Source of the DNA: Zeus faber | Lineage: Eukaryota > Chordata > Actinopteri > Zeiformes > Zeidae | Assembly: GCA_960531495.1 (NCBI GenBank) | Contig: OY482855.1 | Coordinates: forward strand, 8,606,997-8,670,996 | Length of the DNA: 64,000 nucleotides | Reading direction: 5' to 3' | Shown here: in pieces, positions 12,807-22,608 of the stretch | Numbering within the stretch: position 1 is the stretch's first letter | Layout of the letters: each line of letters starts with the position of its first letter | Notes under the pieces: generated by a model | Told to the model about the DNA's origin: nothing | Databases searched by the model: none | What the model saw: only the letters and a program-made list of their open reading frames with translations | Position numbers and translations under genes: made by a program

Positions 12807-13252
12807 TGTTAAATCTATTTGAGTTCTAAATTTTGTTTGTGGACGGATCCTTACAGAGAAAATCGGAGACCAATACTTGTACAAGAGGATCCAATCCTGT
12901 ACATGAGAGCATTTACAGAGCAACAACACATTATGACGTTGCCGAGGAAATGGTCAGTTCTCTCTAGAGAGCTGAGCCTATTTATAGGATGGAGACTCTG
13001 TGACGTCCATTGGAGCGCCTCTGGTTGGAAACAGTTCTTTTAGATCCATATGTCCCTTTGTGATCAGTTGCGTACATGTTGTCCGTACATGTTGTTCTCA
13101 TTGCGTACAAGTTGGTCTTGCACGAAGTTACCCGTGCTCATGCCGTTCCCGCAAGTACTCACTTGAGTACATGTTGTTCTTGTTAGGACATAATGTCACA
13201 ATACTTCATAAGTTCTATTGAGGACACACAGAAATACTAAATTCTTATAACA
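12807..13252 (-). repeat. 5' LTR of the endogenous retrovirus
   Basis: 446 bp, TGTTA...TAACA, aligned to the LTR at 9,376-9,877. The TATA-like CCTATTTATAGG is retained near 12,977. It is shorter mainly because it has fewer of the roughly 30-bp tandem units. Confidence 0.8.
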
Positions 13253-13334
13253 GTTTAATCCCTAGTCATGAGTGCGGACAGCAATGTCTGAAAGGCTGGG
13301 GTGACGACAATGGTCGTAAGATGAGAATGAGATG

Positions 13335-14625
13335 GCCTGAAGGGATTCAAGATTCAAGATTCAAGAGGTTTATTCGTCACATACATATACATACTTTCAT
13401 ACATATATGCAGCGAAATGTAATGCAATGCACCCGGTGATAACACCCAATATATCCTCGGTAATATTTCTTTCTAATAGACCAACTAACTGACTCCTAAA
13501 ACGTAATACAGTAAGTCGAATACTTATAGAATAGAATAAAAATATATAGAATAAAATAAAATACAATAAAATAAAATGAAATAAAATGGAATAGATAGAG
13601 GGAATATGCTTATGTATATGGAATAGGCAATTATGTACATACAGATATGTGCATTAAAGTGGCATGTGAATAAAGTACTAATGGCTTGCGGGAAAAAACT
13701 CTGTCTACGTCTCAGTCTCTCTGTTCTCGCTGTGTGACTGCGGAGGGGCTTGCCTGACCGCAGCAGCTGGAACAGTCCGTTGTTGGGGTGATGAGGATCC
13801 TTCATGATCCTTCGGCTCTGCTACTACACCTCCTGGTGTATAACTCCTGCAAGGGGGAGAGGGAAGTTCCAGTGGTACGTTCAGCTGAACGCACCACCCT
13901 CTGCAGGGCCCGCCTGTCCTGAGCAGTACAGTTCTCAAACCAGGCAGTGATGTTGCCTGTCAGGATGCTCTCCACTGCTCCAGAGTAGAAGGACTTGAGG
14001 ATCCTCACCGAGACCTGGAATTTCCTCAGCTGCCCGAGGTGGTAAAGACGCTTTCTCACCAGAGTGTCTGCTTGTAAAGTCCATGTTAAGTCCTCTGTGA
14101 TGTGGACTCCCAGGTACCTGAAGCTGCTCACTCTGTCAACAGAAGTCCCATTAATCACCAAGAGCGTGTGTGTCCTCGATTGTGATCCTCGTTCACAATC
14201 AGCTCCTTAGTTTTGCTGACGTTCAGGTGGAGGCTGTTGTCCTGGCACCAGAGTGACAGGTCAGCCACCTCCTCGCGGTAGGCCTTCTCGTCGCAGTCGG
14301 TGATCAGGCCCACGACAACGGTGTCGTCAGCAAACTTGATGATGGTGTTGGAGCTGGACCCGGCCACACAGTCATGTGTGTACAGGTAGTACAGTAGGGG
14401 GCTGAGGACGCAACCCTGGGGGGATCCTGTATTCAGGGTGAGGGAGCTTGACATGTGCTTCCCCACCCTGACCACCTGGGGGCGGGCTGTGAGGAAGTCC
14501 AGGATCCAGGCACAGGAGGGTAGTAACCATTGAGTAGTGGGTCGGCGATGAGCAGAGAACATTTAGAAGGTTGAGGTCCTGTCATTGGAACCTTGGAGGA
14601 GCATGGGGATGTGGACATGGTTGTT
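13335..14625 (-). mobile_element. L2/Rex-like LINE, 5'-truncated
   Basis: Minus-strand frames give the RT core at 14,155-14,562 ([20 protein letters not shown], then [13 protein letters not shown] with an intact FADD catalytic box). The thumb and C-terminal part lie at 13,802-14,161 (RVSSFRYLGVHITEDLTW, FYSGAVESILTGNITAW) and the RT end at 13,524-13,805 (HPNNGLFQLL, RRQSFFPQAI). The 3' end near 13,350-13,430 has the GACGAATAAACC-type tail with ATTCAAG repeats. The same tail recurs at 37,357-37,445. The frame breaks at the boundaries between the three parts, and the endonuclease is missing. LINEs of this group copy themselves by target-primed reverse transcription. Confidence 0.8.
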
Positions 14626-14689
14626 TGAGGATGAGTGTAGATACTGTGGTTTCAGTAATTGTTTCTTTCATCACTTTAGTCATGGAGCT

Positions 14690-15260
14690 GATGACCAGGA
14701 GGAGCCCAGGCTCCGTGACAATACCAAGCTCATAAAGTTGTAAAGACTGTGGTGATGCCGTGGCCGGGAGGGGAAGGTAATGGTGCCATGACCAGGGAAG
14801 TAGTTGTTAATTAGCATCCAGCACAATGGTTTGGAGAATAGGTTGAAGGGTTTTGGGCTGCTCCTTCAACCGAAAGTGAGGCGTACAGCAAAGTAATAGA
14901 TGCCTCTCCAAGGAACCCCAAAGAAACGCCCAAAGTCAGGATGGAGAGGCAGAACTTTATAGGCTTTGGTGATTTCTGCTTTTGCCAGCCAACGCTGTGA
15001 CCGGCGAGACAGATGAGTTAAATGTCCTGGTCGGCAGTGGAGTACTGCATGGAAAACTCTGCGTGGTATATTTTTTTGGTGGCGATCCCAATGGGGCTGA
15101 TGCGATGGAGTGGGAAGGGAGGCTGTTGGAAGGGGCCGATCCTGAAACCCTCCTTAATCTCCTTCTCCTGCAGTCTGCTGATGACTTTGGGCTTGCTGGT
15201 GGCTTACTTTAGTTGGGGGAAGTGTGGGAAGTGGATGAAACAGTCTTTATTCGTCACGCA
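14690..15260 (-). mobile_element. Tyrosine-recombinase-type (DIRS/Ngaro-like) RT fossil
   Basis: On the minus strand, short stretches resemble the RT N-terminal region of fish YR retrotransposons: VISRLQEKEIKEGF, PPFPLHRISPIGIATKK and EFSMQYSTADQ. No recombinase or ends were seen. It is a small, broken and old fragment. Assignment is by motif recall only. Confidence 0.4.
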
Positions 15261-16192
15261 ACACACCACACTACAACACATGCTTGCACACACACACACA
15301 TGCACATGCACACATGCGCATGAGATGACATAAAAAGGTGTGTAAGCCACAGGTGAATGCTTGGATGAGAAATGTGACTAATGCGCCATCTGGGTGGTGG
15401 TCGAGAGCGGTGGCTGGTGCTGGTATGTTGATATGGTGTCTTGAAGTTCTGCAAGAGTCCCAGTCATGCTGTTGTTGTTGGGACACACTGAGAGGGCATA
15501 CCCCCCTGCAAAAAGATGTTGCAAATCATCTGACCATCTTGGTAAAATATGGGTTGACCTCTCCTTTCTCATGAGTAAGGTAATACGAGTAAAATAAGGT
15601 AATACGACCTGTGCCTCTGATCTGGCTGAAACCGAGGCTTGTGGTGCTGGAACGGGCGTCATGATGTGGGTGGAGACGGTCGATGGCGGGCAGTCATCGT
15701 ATAGGTGACCCGGAAATGCTGTGATGTTAGAAGAGGAGTTTCTGAATAGCGATAAGTAAATAGTGGAAAGTTTGGCTTCATTGTCGGTGTGTTGAAATGG
15801 AATTTTACGATCTTTTAAAACCTTCTGGAGGCGAACTACGTCCAGTCTTGGTTATGCTTGGCGTGCCGGTGGTTGATTGTCCATCTAAGCCCTTGAGTGT
15901 GCGGGTTATGCTGAATGGGTGGAAGAAACTGAGTGTGATGCCTTGATGTGTAGGTGGGTTTCCTGCCTGGGTCCTGCCAAGATTTAAAGTAGAGGCTGGC
16001 TTTACCGGAATTTCATTTGGTGATGCTGAGGAGATTGGCAGTGATTTGGACATGGGATTGGTGATTATGAAGTAAATCTGGTCTGAAGAGGCATTGAGGC
16101 CCATCGCTGGGGGCTCAGGAAGGTAGTGAGAAGATTGTGGAGCGAAAAAACGGAACAACTGAATGTCAGGTGGATTTGACAGGCGTGTATAT
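15261..16192. other. Unassigned stretch with a 154-codon frame
   Basis: A minus-strand frame at 15,805-16,269 runs 154 codons and is Ser/Pro-rich, with no family I recognise. It overlaps the start of the Tc1 piece, which argues against a real gene. A short CACA/TGCA-rich run lies at 15,287-15,320. I see no other structure. Confidence 0.3.
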
Positions 16193-16419
16193 AGACCGGT
16201 CAGTCGCAACATTAAAACCACTGATAGGCGAAGGGAATAACAACAATAGGATCTGAGTGACTTTGGCAAGGGCCAAATTATAATGGCTAAACGACTAGGT
16301 TAGAGCATCTCCAAAACGGCAGGTCTTGTGGGGTGTTCCCAGTATGCAGTTGTGAGTACCTACCAGAAGTGGTCAAAGGACGGACAACTGGCGAACCGGC
16401 GACAGGGTCATGGGCGCCC
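16193..16419 (+). mobile_element. Tc1-like transposon, left part
   Basis: It begins with GACCGGTCAGTCGCAACATT, matching the terminal repeat of a common fish Tc1 family (GACCGATCAGGCATAACATT). It then runs into the start of its transposase gene (TTTGGCAAGGGCCAAATTAT, CATCTCCAAAACGGCAG). It stops at GGTCATGGGCGCCCAAG. The next part of the same family resumes at about 18,385, so later insertions split this element. Confidence 0.75.
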
Positions 16420-16443
16420 AAGTATTGTGGTTAATTATTAACA

Positions 16444-16461
16444 CCCACATGAAAATAAACT
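16444..16461. repeat. Target-site duplication of the Jockey-like LINE (left)
   Basis: CCCACATGAAAATAAACT. It matches 17,763-17,780 (CCCACCTGAAAATAAACT) with one difference. Confidence 0.75.
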
Positions 16462-17762
16462 CTTCTTTCGTATATCATCAGATGGCCAACTCAGTGTCAT
16501 ATAGCCACGCCCTCGTCTCCAGTCCTAGGTCAAAAAGGCCAGCTTCTGAGGGTGGGCTGTATAGGGGGCAGCTGGTGATTATGTGCTCGGCAGTCTGTTC
16601 AGGTTCGCCACACTCGCATGACGCACTGTCGGATAGGCCCCACTTCTTTAGAGAGGACTTGAAGGGCCCGACGCCAGTACGCAGGCGGTTCAGCGAGGTC
16701 CATAGGTGGCGTGGCATGTCTTCTCCTTTTACACCTCCTCCTGGGTCCCGGATGTATCGTTGGATGCGGGAGGGCGCAGCTGACTCCCACGATTGTCTCC
16801 AGGATGCTGCCAGCCAGGCGTCCTTGGACAAGTCGTCAGGGATCGACTGTAGCATCTCTTGTGCTGCCTTGTTGTAGGGATGGCGAGACTTGAGCCTGCA
16901 TGGTGGTGCCGGTGTTGTTGTGGCTTTGTGTAGGATGTGCCAGTCGTTCTTCTGGGCTTTCCTTGCCAGGGCGAGGGTAGCTGCTTCCCGTCGGAGACTG
17001 GGTGGGGCGATACCAGCTAGGACTGGCAGGTAGGACACAGGGGTGGGTTTCAGACAACCAGTTACTATCCGGAGGGCGCTGTTGATGACAGTATCCACCT
17101 TGTTCGCATGTGGACTTCTGCTCCAGGCAGGGGCACAGTATTCCGCTACGGGTAGGACCAGGGCTTGCGTGGATATGCGTAGGGTCTGGGGGGAAGCTCC
17201 CCAAGTCGAGCCTGCAAGGCGGCGGATGAGCGAGACCCTTGCGGTTGTCTTGGCCTTCACTTCATCCAGGTGCTGCTTGTAGGACAGCGTCCGGTCCAAG
17301 CATACGCCGAGGTACTTGGGGGCTTGCTGGAACTCCAGGCGGATGTTGCCAACATGCACGTCCAGTTCCCTTCTTGCCTCCCGGTTGTAGAGGTGGTAAG
17401 CTGCAGACACTGTTTTGCCCATGCTGAGCTGAAGGTGCCACTTCTGGAGGTAGTCTGCCAGGATGCCCATGTCTCGGTTGAGGCCTTCTTCCATAGTGTT
17501 CCATGTTGAGCATCGAAGCATGATGGCCAGGTAGTCCGCATAGCCGTACTTCTTGGATGTTGTGTCTGGCAGGTCGTGACTATAGATGTTAAATAACATT
17601 GGTGAGAGGACAGAGCCTTGCGGGACACTGTTCTTCAGCCTTCTGAGCCTGCTGGTCTGGCCATCGCTGGTTTGTAGGATGAAGCTATGGTTAGATAGCA
17701 TCTCCATAATAAATCTCACCATGTGCCAGTCCGGGATTGTTCTCAACAGTTTCAGGTGTAGT
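16462..17762 (-). mobile_element. Jockey-like LINE fragment with 429-codon RT frame
   Basis: A long minus-strand frame (16,478-17,767) encodes the RT palm and the C-terminal region of a non-LTR retrotransposon: VPQGSVLSPMLFNIYSHDLP, then YGYADYLAIML where the catalytic YADD has become YADY, then APKYLGVCLDRTLSYKQHL. A Cys/His-like tail follows (CECGEPEQTAEHIITSCPLY). The endonuclease and RT fingers are absent, so the copy is 5'-truncated. Flanking 18-bp direct repeats with one mismatch lie at 16,444-16,461 and 17,763-17,780 and mark the insertion. With the YADD box lost it cannot be active. The Jockey/CR1-group clade is inferred from motifs. Confidence 0.8.
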
Positions 17763-17780
17763 CCCACCTGAAAATAAACT
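17763..17780. repeat. Target-site duplication of the Jockey-like LINE (right)
   Basis: CCCACCTGAAAATAAACT, the partner of 16,444-16,461. Confidence 0.75.
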
Positions 17781-18384
17781 GATTACATGTTATACTAAAC
17801 CACCAAGGTATATGTATTAAAAAAACTTTTTGTATTGTTGTACATAGCATTTACAATTTGTAAATGTATGCTAGTAAACCCGAAAGGGAAGTAATGAAAT
17901 AACAGAAAGAACTTAAGTCTTCTACAAAAACAGGCCTAAAAAGAGAAAATCCAAATACAGTTATGGTGCAGGGGTTCCAAGGCGCAGGTGCAGGGGTTCC
18001 AAGAACCATAGAAAAAAACTTTCTTCCAGGAGAAGAGAGGCTGCCTGGTAACAGGGCTGTGATTGGTTCACATCCTACAAGGACTGTAATTGGTTGTTTG
18101 GAAAACCACCCCCAAAAAAACGAGAAAATCCCTGGTAACAGGACTATGATTGGTTCCCAGCGCAGAAAGGGGCAGGACATGTAATTGGAGAAGAGTACAT
18201 CTCGGGTATGTAAGAAAGTCCAAAAGATTGGTTAGTTAGTTGGACTCCGGAGTCTCTCTCATTGTTAGACTTTGTTCGGTTCCAGTATTTTTTCTTCTAT
18301 GTTTTTCAGGCCAGAGCAGATAGAAACGTTGTCCACAGACCCAGGCTTTTTATTGCCCCAGGTCTGGACCTTTTTGGTCACGAC
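17781..18384. other. Unassigned inserted sequence inside the Tc1 element
   Basis: Together with 16,420-16,443 this must be part of an insertion that split the Tc1 element before or together with the LINE. It has two similar CAGGGGTTCCAAG motifs near 17,970 and 17,992 and repeated CTGGTAACAGG(G/A)CT motifs near 18,045 and 18,132. I do not recognise the family. Confidence 0.4.
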
Positions 18385-18790
18385 ACAAGGCTCATTGATG
18401 CGCATGGGGAGCGAAGTCTAGCCCGTCTGGTCCCATCCCACAGCAGAGCTACTTTAGCACAAATAACTGAAAAAGCTAATACTGGCTATGATAGAAATGT
18501 GTCAGAACACAGTGTACCACAGCTTGCTGTGTATTAAACTGCATGTTGCAGACCGGTCAGAGTGCCCATGCTGAACCGTCTACTGCCAAAAGCGCCTACA
18601 ATGGGCATGTGAGCATCAGAACTGGACCATGGAGCAATGGAAGAAATTGGCCTAGTCTGATTAATCACGTTGTCTTTAACATCATGTGGATGACCGGGTG
18701 CGTGTGCATCATTTACCTGGGAAGAAGGCAAGCTTGAGTGTGATGCTTTGGGCAATGATCTGCTGGCAAACCTTGGGTCCTGGTGTATCG
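18385..18790 (+). mobile_element. Tc1-like transposon, right part
   Basis: It resumes the same Tc1 family as 16,193-16,419: AAGGCTCATTGATGCGCATG, GAGCATCAGAACTGGACCAT, GATTAATCACGTTGTCTTTA and TGATGCTTTGGGCAATG. These cover the middle of the transposase gene, including the (D)E(S) region of the first catalytic Asp. The 3' third and the right terminal repeat are missing. Confidence 0.7.
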
Positions 18791-20871
18791 GTGTATATGT
18801 AACCCACCGCAGACTTTAGGTACATTTAGTGGCTTTTTTGACTTTCTTTTTGTTCAGCATCATTTATAGGTGTGGAATCAGAGCTTCAAAACAAGGTGTC
18901 ACTTGTGCAAATCAAGCACATATTTTAAAGCTATGATTTGTTAATGACAAGGGTGTGGCAAAATGTGATTCTGAGATAATCACCTTCAAAGTTGTCACCA
19001 CACTTGGCTTGATTCAGCCAGCTCCCAGAATGCAAATGATTGGAGGACCAACACAGCCTGGCTACTTGTCACATGGGCTACTTGACACCCTGCTGAATGG
19101 GGACTTGTTTTTCTTGTGTTTTGAGGGAATGTTGAACAGCGTCATTGACACACATCTTTTGTTTTAAAAAAAGGCTTTTATTTAAAAGTAAGAATATACA
19201 TGTTTTATAAAAGTGGAATTATAAATTAAATTGAATTAAAAGTGCGGAAAACACAATAAAATGTAGAGTCTATCAATAATATGAGTCTCTGTATATCAGC
19301 CTCGGTTTGTCATTTAATATAAAAATGTGTGTATGCCAAATATCTTCAAATTTGTTGGAGTTATTGTGTGGGATAACCCCAACCCTACCCCAGCTACACC
19401 CTGAGAGCCTGTTTGGGGCCTCTTTTCATTTTCTTTTCACCCCTGGCTGCATTTGCAGGTAAACTTGAGAATCTTGTCCATTTCTACTTGTTCATAAACT
19501 GCATCACCAACCTCAACGGCCACATTCAGATTGAAATCCGTTGTTTGAAATGTTCTCCAAGTCCGGGATAATGCCGGTATCAGATTCAGCATCGCTGTTG
19601 GAGAATTGACTGTCATTGCGGAAAATGAAGTCCAGAGTCCGAAGTGACGTCAGCGTGACTTTTTCGGTGGTATACATTGGTACACGCCCCCTCGACAATG
19701 ATGTCTCTGTGTTTGTGTAAAAGTAGTATGATTTAAAGGTCGAACCCTATCAAAACAGTTTCACACTGTGACTTTACATCAGATGGAATATGGAGGAATG
19801 ATCTTTACCTGGACGGTCGCTTTAAAGGAAATGATCAATCGGCGTTGTTCAGCGTCTTGGTAAGTGAACTGTGTTTCCCCATGTAATCTAACAAGAATAT
19901 TTAATTTCACGGTTGAACATTTTTCTACTATTTATAAATCAAACCAGGTTTTGATAATAAAAAATAAAAATAGATAAAAAAAACCACAAAGGAACGAATC
20001 TGGAAAAATCTAATTTTCCTTCGAGAAAGGTTTTTCAAACTATTTGGCTGCTCCTGGCAATTTTAGAAATACGCGACAATGCGGGTTTTTCTGCGGTGGG
20101 TCAAAATATTGATTTTTAGCAGGAGTGGTTGTGTGGTCTCCTCTCCCGAACCTCAGTTAATTTAAACTTCATTTGCCTCTTTCTGACGCCATTAATTATT
20201 TACTGTCCACAGAGGCCACCCATTCAGCTATTGATTCACCCACACATCCTGCCACCCATCCACCTACCCAGCTACCCATCCATCCACCCACCCACCCATG
20301 ACTTGTCGTAACAGTACAGTGCTTCCAGCAGGCTTCTGGTAGCGTATCGCAGTCCGAAAAGTCACCACTACTAGACACAGCAGAGGAAATACCAGCACAT
20401 TTTAAGCTGCATTTTAAGGGTCTCTTCCTTTCCCGTGCAGGGGTTGGCGGCACAATGTCTGGCACTTAAATCTGCACTTGGAGCCTCTTCCCATTGTAAT
20501 GCTGATGTGACAATCTGCACTGGGATGTGGAAAAAAAAAGGTCTGGGAACATTACGTTACAGACAGACGTTATGTCACCCCCCCCCCCTTCTCAGGTGTT
20601 GAAAGTGTCTGGCTTCTTGGACAGAGATTGGTTGAATGTAGACAAGGGTCTTAAACGCCTCCCACCAATGAACACCTGGAGAACACACCATAAAAGCAGC
20701 ATGTAACCACACTACAGAATCAGTCGAGGCTGCAGCGGGCTTGTCTTGTTAATTTTTTATTTCATCCTATCTTGAAATGATCTTTTTAGATCATTTCATT
20801 CTCTTTTGATTTTGAGGGGAGTCCTTCAGTTTGATGTGTATTGTTATGTCTAAACATTCCAACTTATTGCA
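18791..20871. other. Non-coding stretch, no gene recognised
   Basis: AT-rich sequence. Several short frames (for example 18,955-19,167 plus and 19,513-19,698 minus) show no motif I can place. A (CCCA/CCAT)-rich run lies near 20,225-20,300. A TATA-like CATAAAAGCAGC lies near 20,688. Confidence 0.35.
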
Positions 20872-21651
20872 ATGGAGGAAGGAGAAGATCTGTTTCAATG
20901 TATTCTAAATATAATTGAGCTATTGTCACTAAATCCAGCTGTGGCAGTGTCGCCCACCATACACCACCCAAGTGGCATTTTCAGGGAGCAGATGGACATG
21001 TGTCATGACAAGGGCTTCTCTCTTGAGTGTGTGTGGGGATGGCGGATTTATCTGTTGCTCGTTGGTTGGTCTGGTCACAGAGGAACTGAGTTCCTCTCTG
21101 GCATGTCAGGGGACGAGTACTGTCCCACGGAGTCCTGGTTTTCCTCCTCCTGCTCCCAGTCTTCGGATTCTTCTTCCTCTCTCGAGACCCCATGTCTGGG
21201 GTCTCGAAGACGGCTGGAACCTCCACCACCTCTGGCTGCCCACAGCAGTCCTCCTCCTCATTGTCCTCCACCACAGGCCACCCACAGCAGCCTTCCTCCA
21301 CCACCTCTGACCGCCCACAGCAGCCCTCCTCCTCAAGCCACCTACCAGGTGCAGCCTATACCACTGCAGGAAGGCTCAAGAGCAGGACCACAGTATCTGA
21401 GTGAGGACATGTGGCAGTGGCATTGCAAAAACAAGTATTTAATGAAGGATGGAGCAGTTGATCAAAAGAAACAACGTGAGTCCCAGACCCAGATGACCAT
21501 GCTCGCACAGGCCATCACTCAAGGTCAGCAAAGTCCATCACAGCCTCAGCAGAACACCCCAGGCAATATCCAACGAGGCGGGGGATTCCGTGGAAGCTGT
21601 CTCAAGCCGCAACACCTTTTTTTTTTTTTTTTTTCCTACTCTGTGAGGTAA
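20872..21651 (+). CDS. Uncharacterised 259-codon frame, Pro-rich, possible Gag relic
   Basis: This is the longest plus-strand frame in the left 22 kb. The N-terminal third overlaps a dispersed repeat also seen at 3,490-3,780. The middle has three similar Pro/His/Ser blocks (PPPPLAAHSSPPP-like) that reflect a DNA tandem repeat at about 21,225-21,340. The C-terminal part (MWQWHCKNKYLM, TMLAQAITQGQQSPSQ, GNIQRGGGFRG) resembles the Gln/Gly/Arg-rich end of some retroelement Gag proteins, but I cannot name a family. The frame ends at a 17-T run. It is most likely repeat-derived and old rather than a host gene. Confidence 0.35.
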   Translation: MEEGEDLFQCILNIIELLSLNPAVAVSPTIHHPSGIFREQMDMCHDKGFSLECVWGWRIYLLLVGWSGHRGTEFLSGMSGDEYCPTESWFSSSCSQSSDSSSSLETPCLGSRRRLEPPPPLAAHSSPPPHCPPPQATHSSLPPPPLTAHSSPPPQATYQVQPIPLQEGSRAGPQYLSEDMWQWHCKNKYLMKDGAVDQKKQRESQTQMTMLAQAITQGQQSPSQPQQNTPGNIQRGGGFRGSCLKPQHLFFFFFSYSVR

Positions 21652-21849
21652 GTACTGGAGGTAAGTCATGGTAAAGTTTCATTTAGGAGGATTTAGATGT
21701 ATATTTAATACAACACAGACAATTAATCCTATTATATAATAATAGAACCCAGAATCGCGATTGTGGCGCTGCCCCTTGAGGCCGCCTGCGCGAGCACTGC
21801 CTGTCGATTACGCACATTTGAGTATTTTTGGAGCTAATAGAGCTTGTGC

Positions 21850-21950
21850 GTAATCACCGGGTGTCATGACATTTCACTGCATATATGTACGACGACCGTA
21901 TGTGTATGTATGTGACAAATAATCTCTTGAACTTGAACTTGACTAAAATG
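21850..21950 (+). mobile_element. L2/Rex-like LINE 3' tail
   Basis: The segment reads ATTTCACTGCATATATGTAC, then GTATGTATGTGACAAATAAT and CTTGAACTTGAACTTGA. This is the 3' end of the same kind of LINE as 13,335-14,625 (there on the minus strand), here on the plus strand. Only the tail is present. Confidence 0.65.
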
Positions 21951-22578
21951 TGTTTCTGTGTTATGTGAGATTTTGGGGGAAACTACTTCTGCCTGGGGAG
22001 ATGCGCTTTTGGGGGAGGTCCGCTGACACCGCAGCGGAAATGATGGTATTTATGGCTCTTTGAAGGGAACCGGGTGAGGGCCTGGGAGCTGTAATGTCTG
22101 CGTATTGATAAATGACATACAGAGCACGTGAAAATATGATATTCTACCCAAGTTAATTTTTTCCCTGTGTTGTTAATTTATTTTTATAATATAAAAAAAA
22201 AGGTTTCCCAATAAAACAATTACTAGAGGGAATGGGAAGTTTGACGGTTGCTGTGGACTCCGGTTGCCATTTTTGGAAAATCACTTCCATTCAATTGCAG
22301 AGAAAAAGCTTAAATATATGAAATGAAACCCCAGCGGCGCGGGCGGCGGCAGCACCACCAGCAGGCCCTTCCTGGCCAACGCCCATGGCAGCGGGGCAGA
22401 GGAAGGGAAGACCACCAGACGGGCGCGGTCTCCAAGAGCCAGAGAGAGGTGAGAGAGGGGGCCTCCCCAATGGATAGCGTGGGGGAAGAGCCAGGGGGAG
22501 GGTGGTCCTCTTGGAAGAAGTATATCAAGGGAAGCAGGGCTCACTCACTTCTCTCTCGTACGCAGGTTAAGATCTGTA
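21951..22578. other. Non-coding stretch, no gene recognised
   Basis: AT-rich up to about 22,310, then a GC-rich block (22,320-22,560). The GC-rich block gives short overlapping frames on both strands but no recognisable protein. Confidence 0.3.
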
Positions 22579-22608
22579 TTTGATATTAGCCAAAGGCCGA
22601 GAAGCAAT
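22579..22608 (-). pseudogene. U2 snRNA 5'-end-like sequence, inverted
   Basis: On the minus strand this reads ATTGCTTCTCGGCCTTTGGC then TAATATCAA. It matches nucleotides 1-30 of vertebrate U2 snRNA with one missing T and two substitutions. After that the match fades. The orientation is opposite to the U2 3' part at 26,794-26,948, which lies at the far end of the Tx1-type LINE. Confidence 0.6.

Larger units (their letters stand above)
9376..13252 (-). mobile_element. Endogenous retrovirus, two LTRs, broken
   Basis: Two related LTRs in the same orientation bound about 2.9 kb of internal sequence. Each starts TGTTA and ends TAACA on the plus strand. The internal part reads on the minus strand: integrase-like sequence near 11.8-12.1 kb, then an envelope-like region near 10.7-11.4 kb with an N-terminal hydrophobic leader and a transmembrane anchor followed by a Cys cluster. 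A purine-rich tract lies directly before the left (3') LTR. Gag, protease and most of RT are not evident, so the provirus is incomplete. It carries several breaks and is clearly old, since the LTRs differ by many substitutions and in repeat number. A short GTTT may be the target duplication. The class within fish ERVs is uncertain. Confidence 0.75.
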
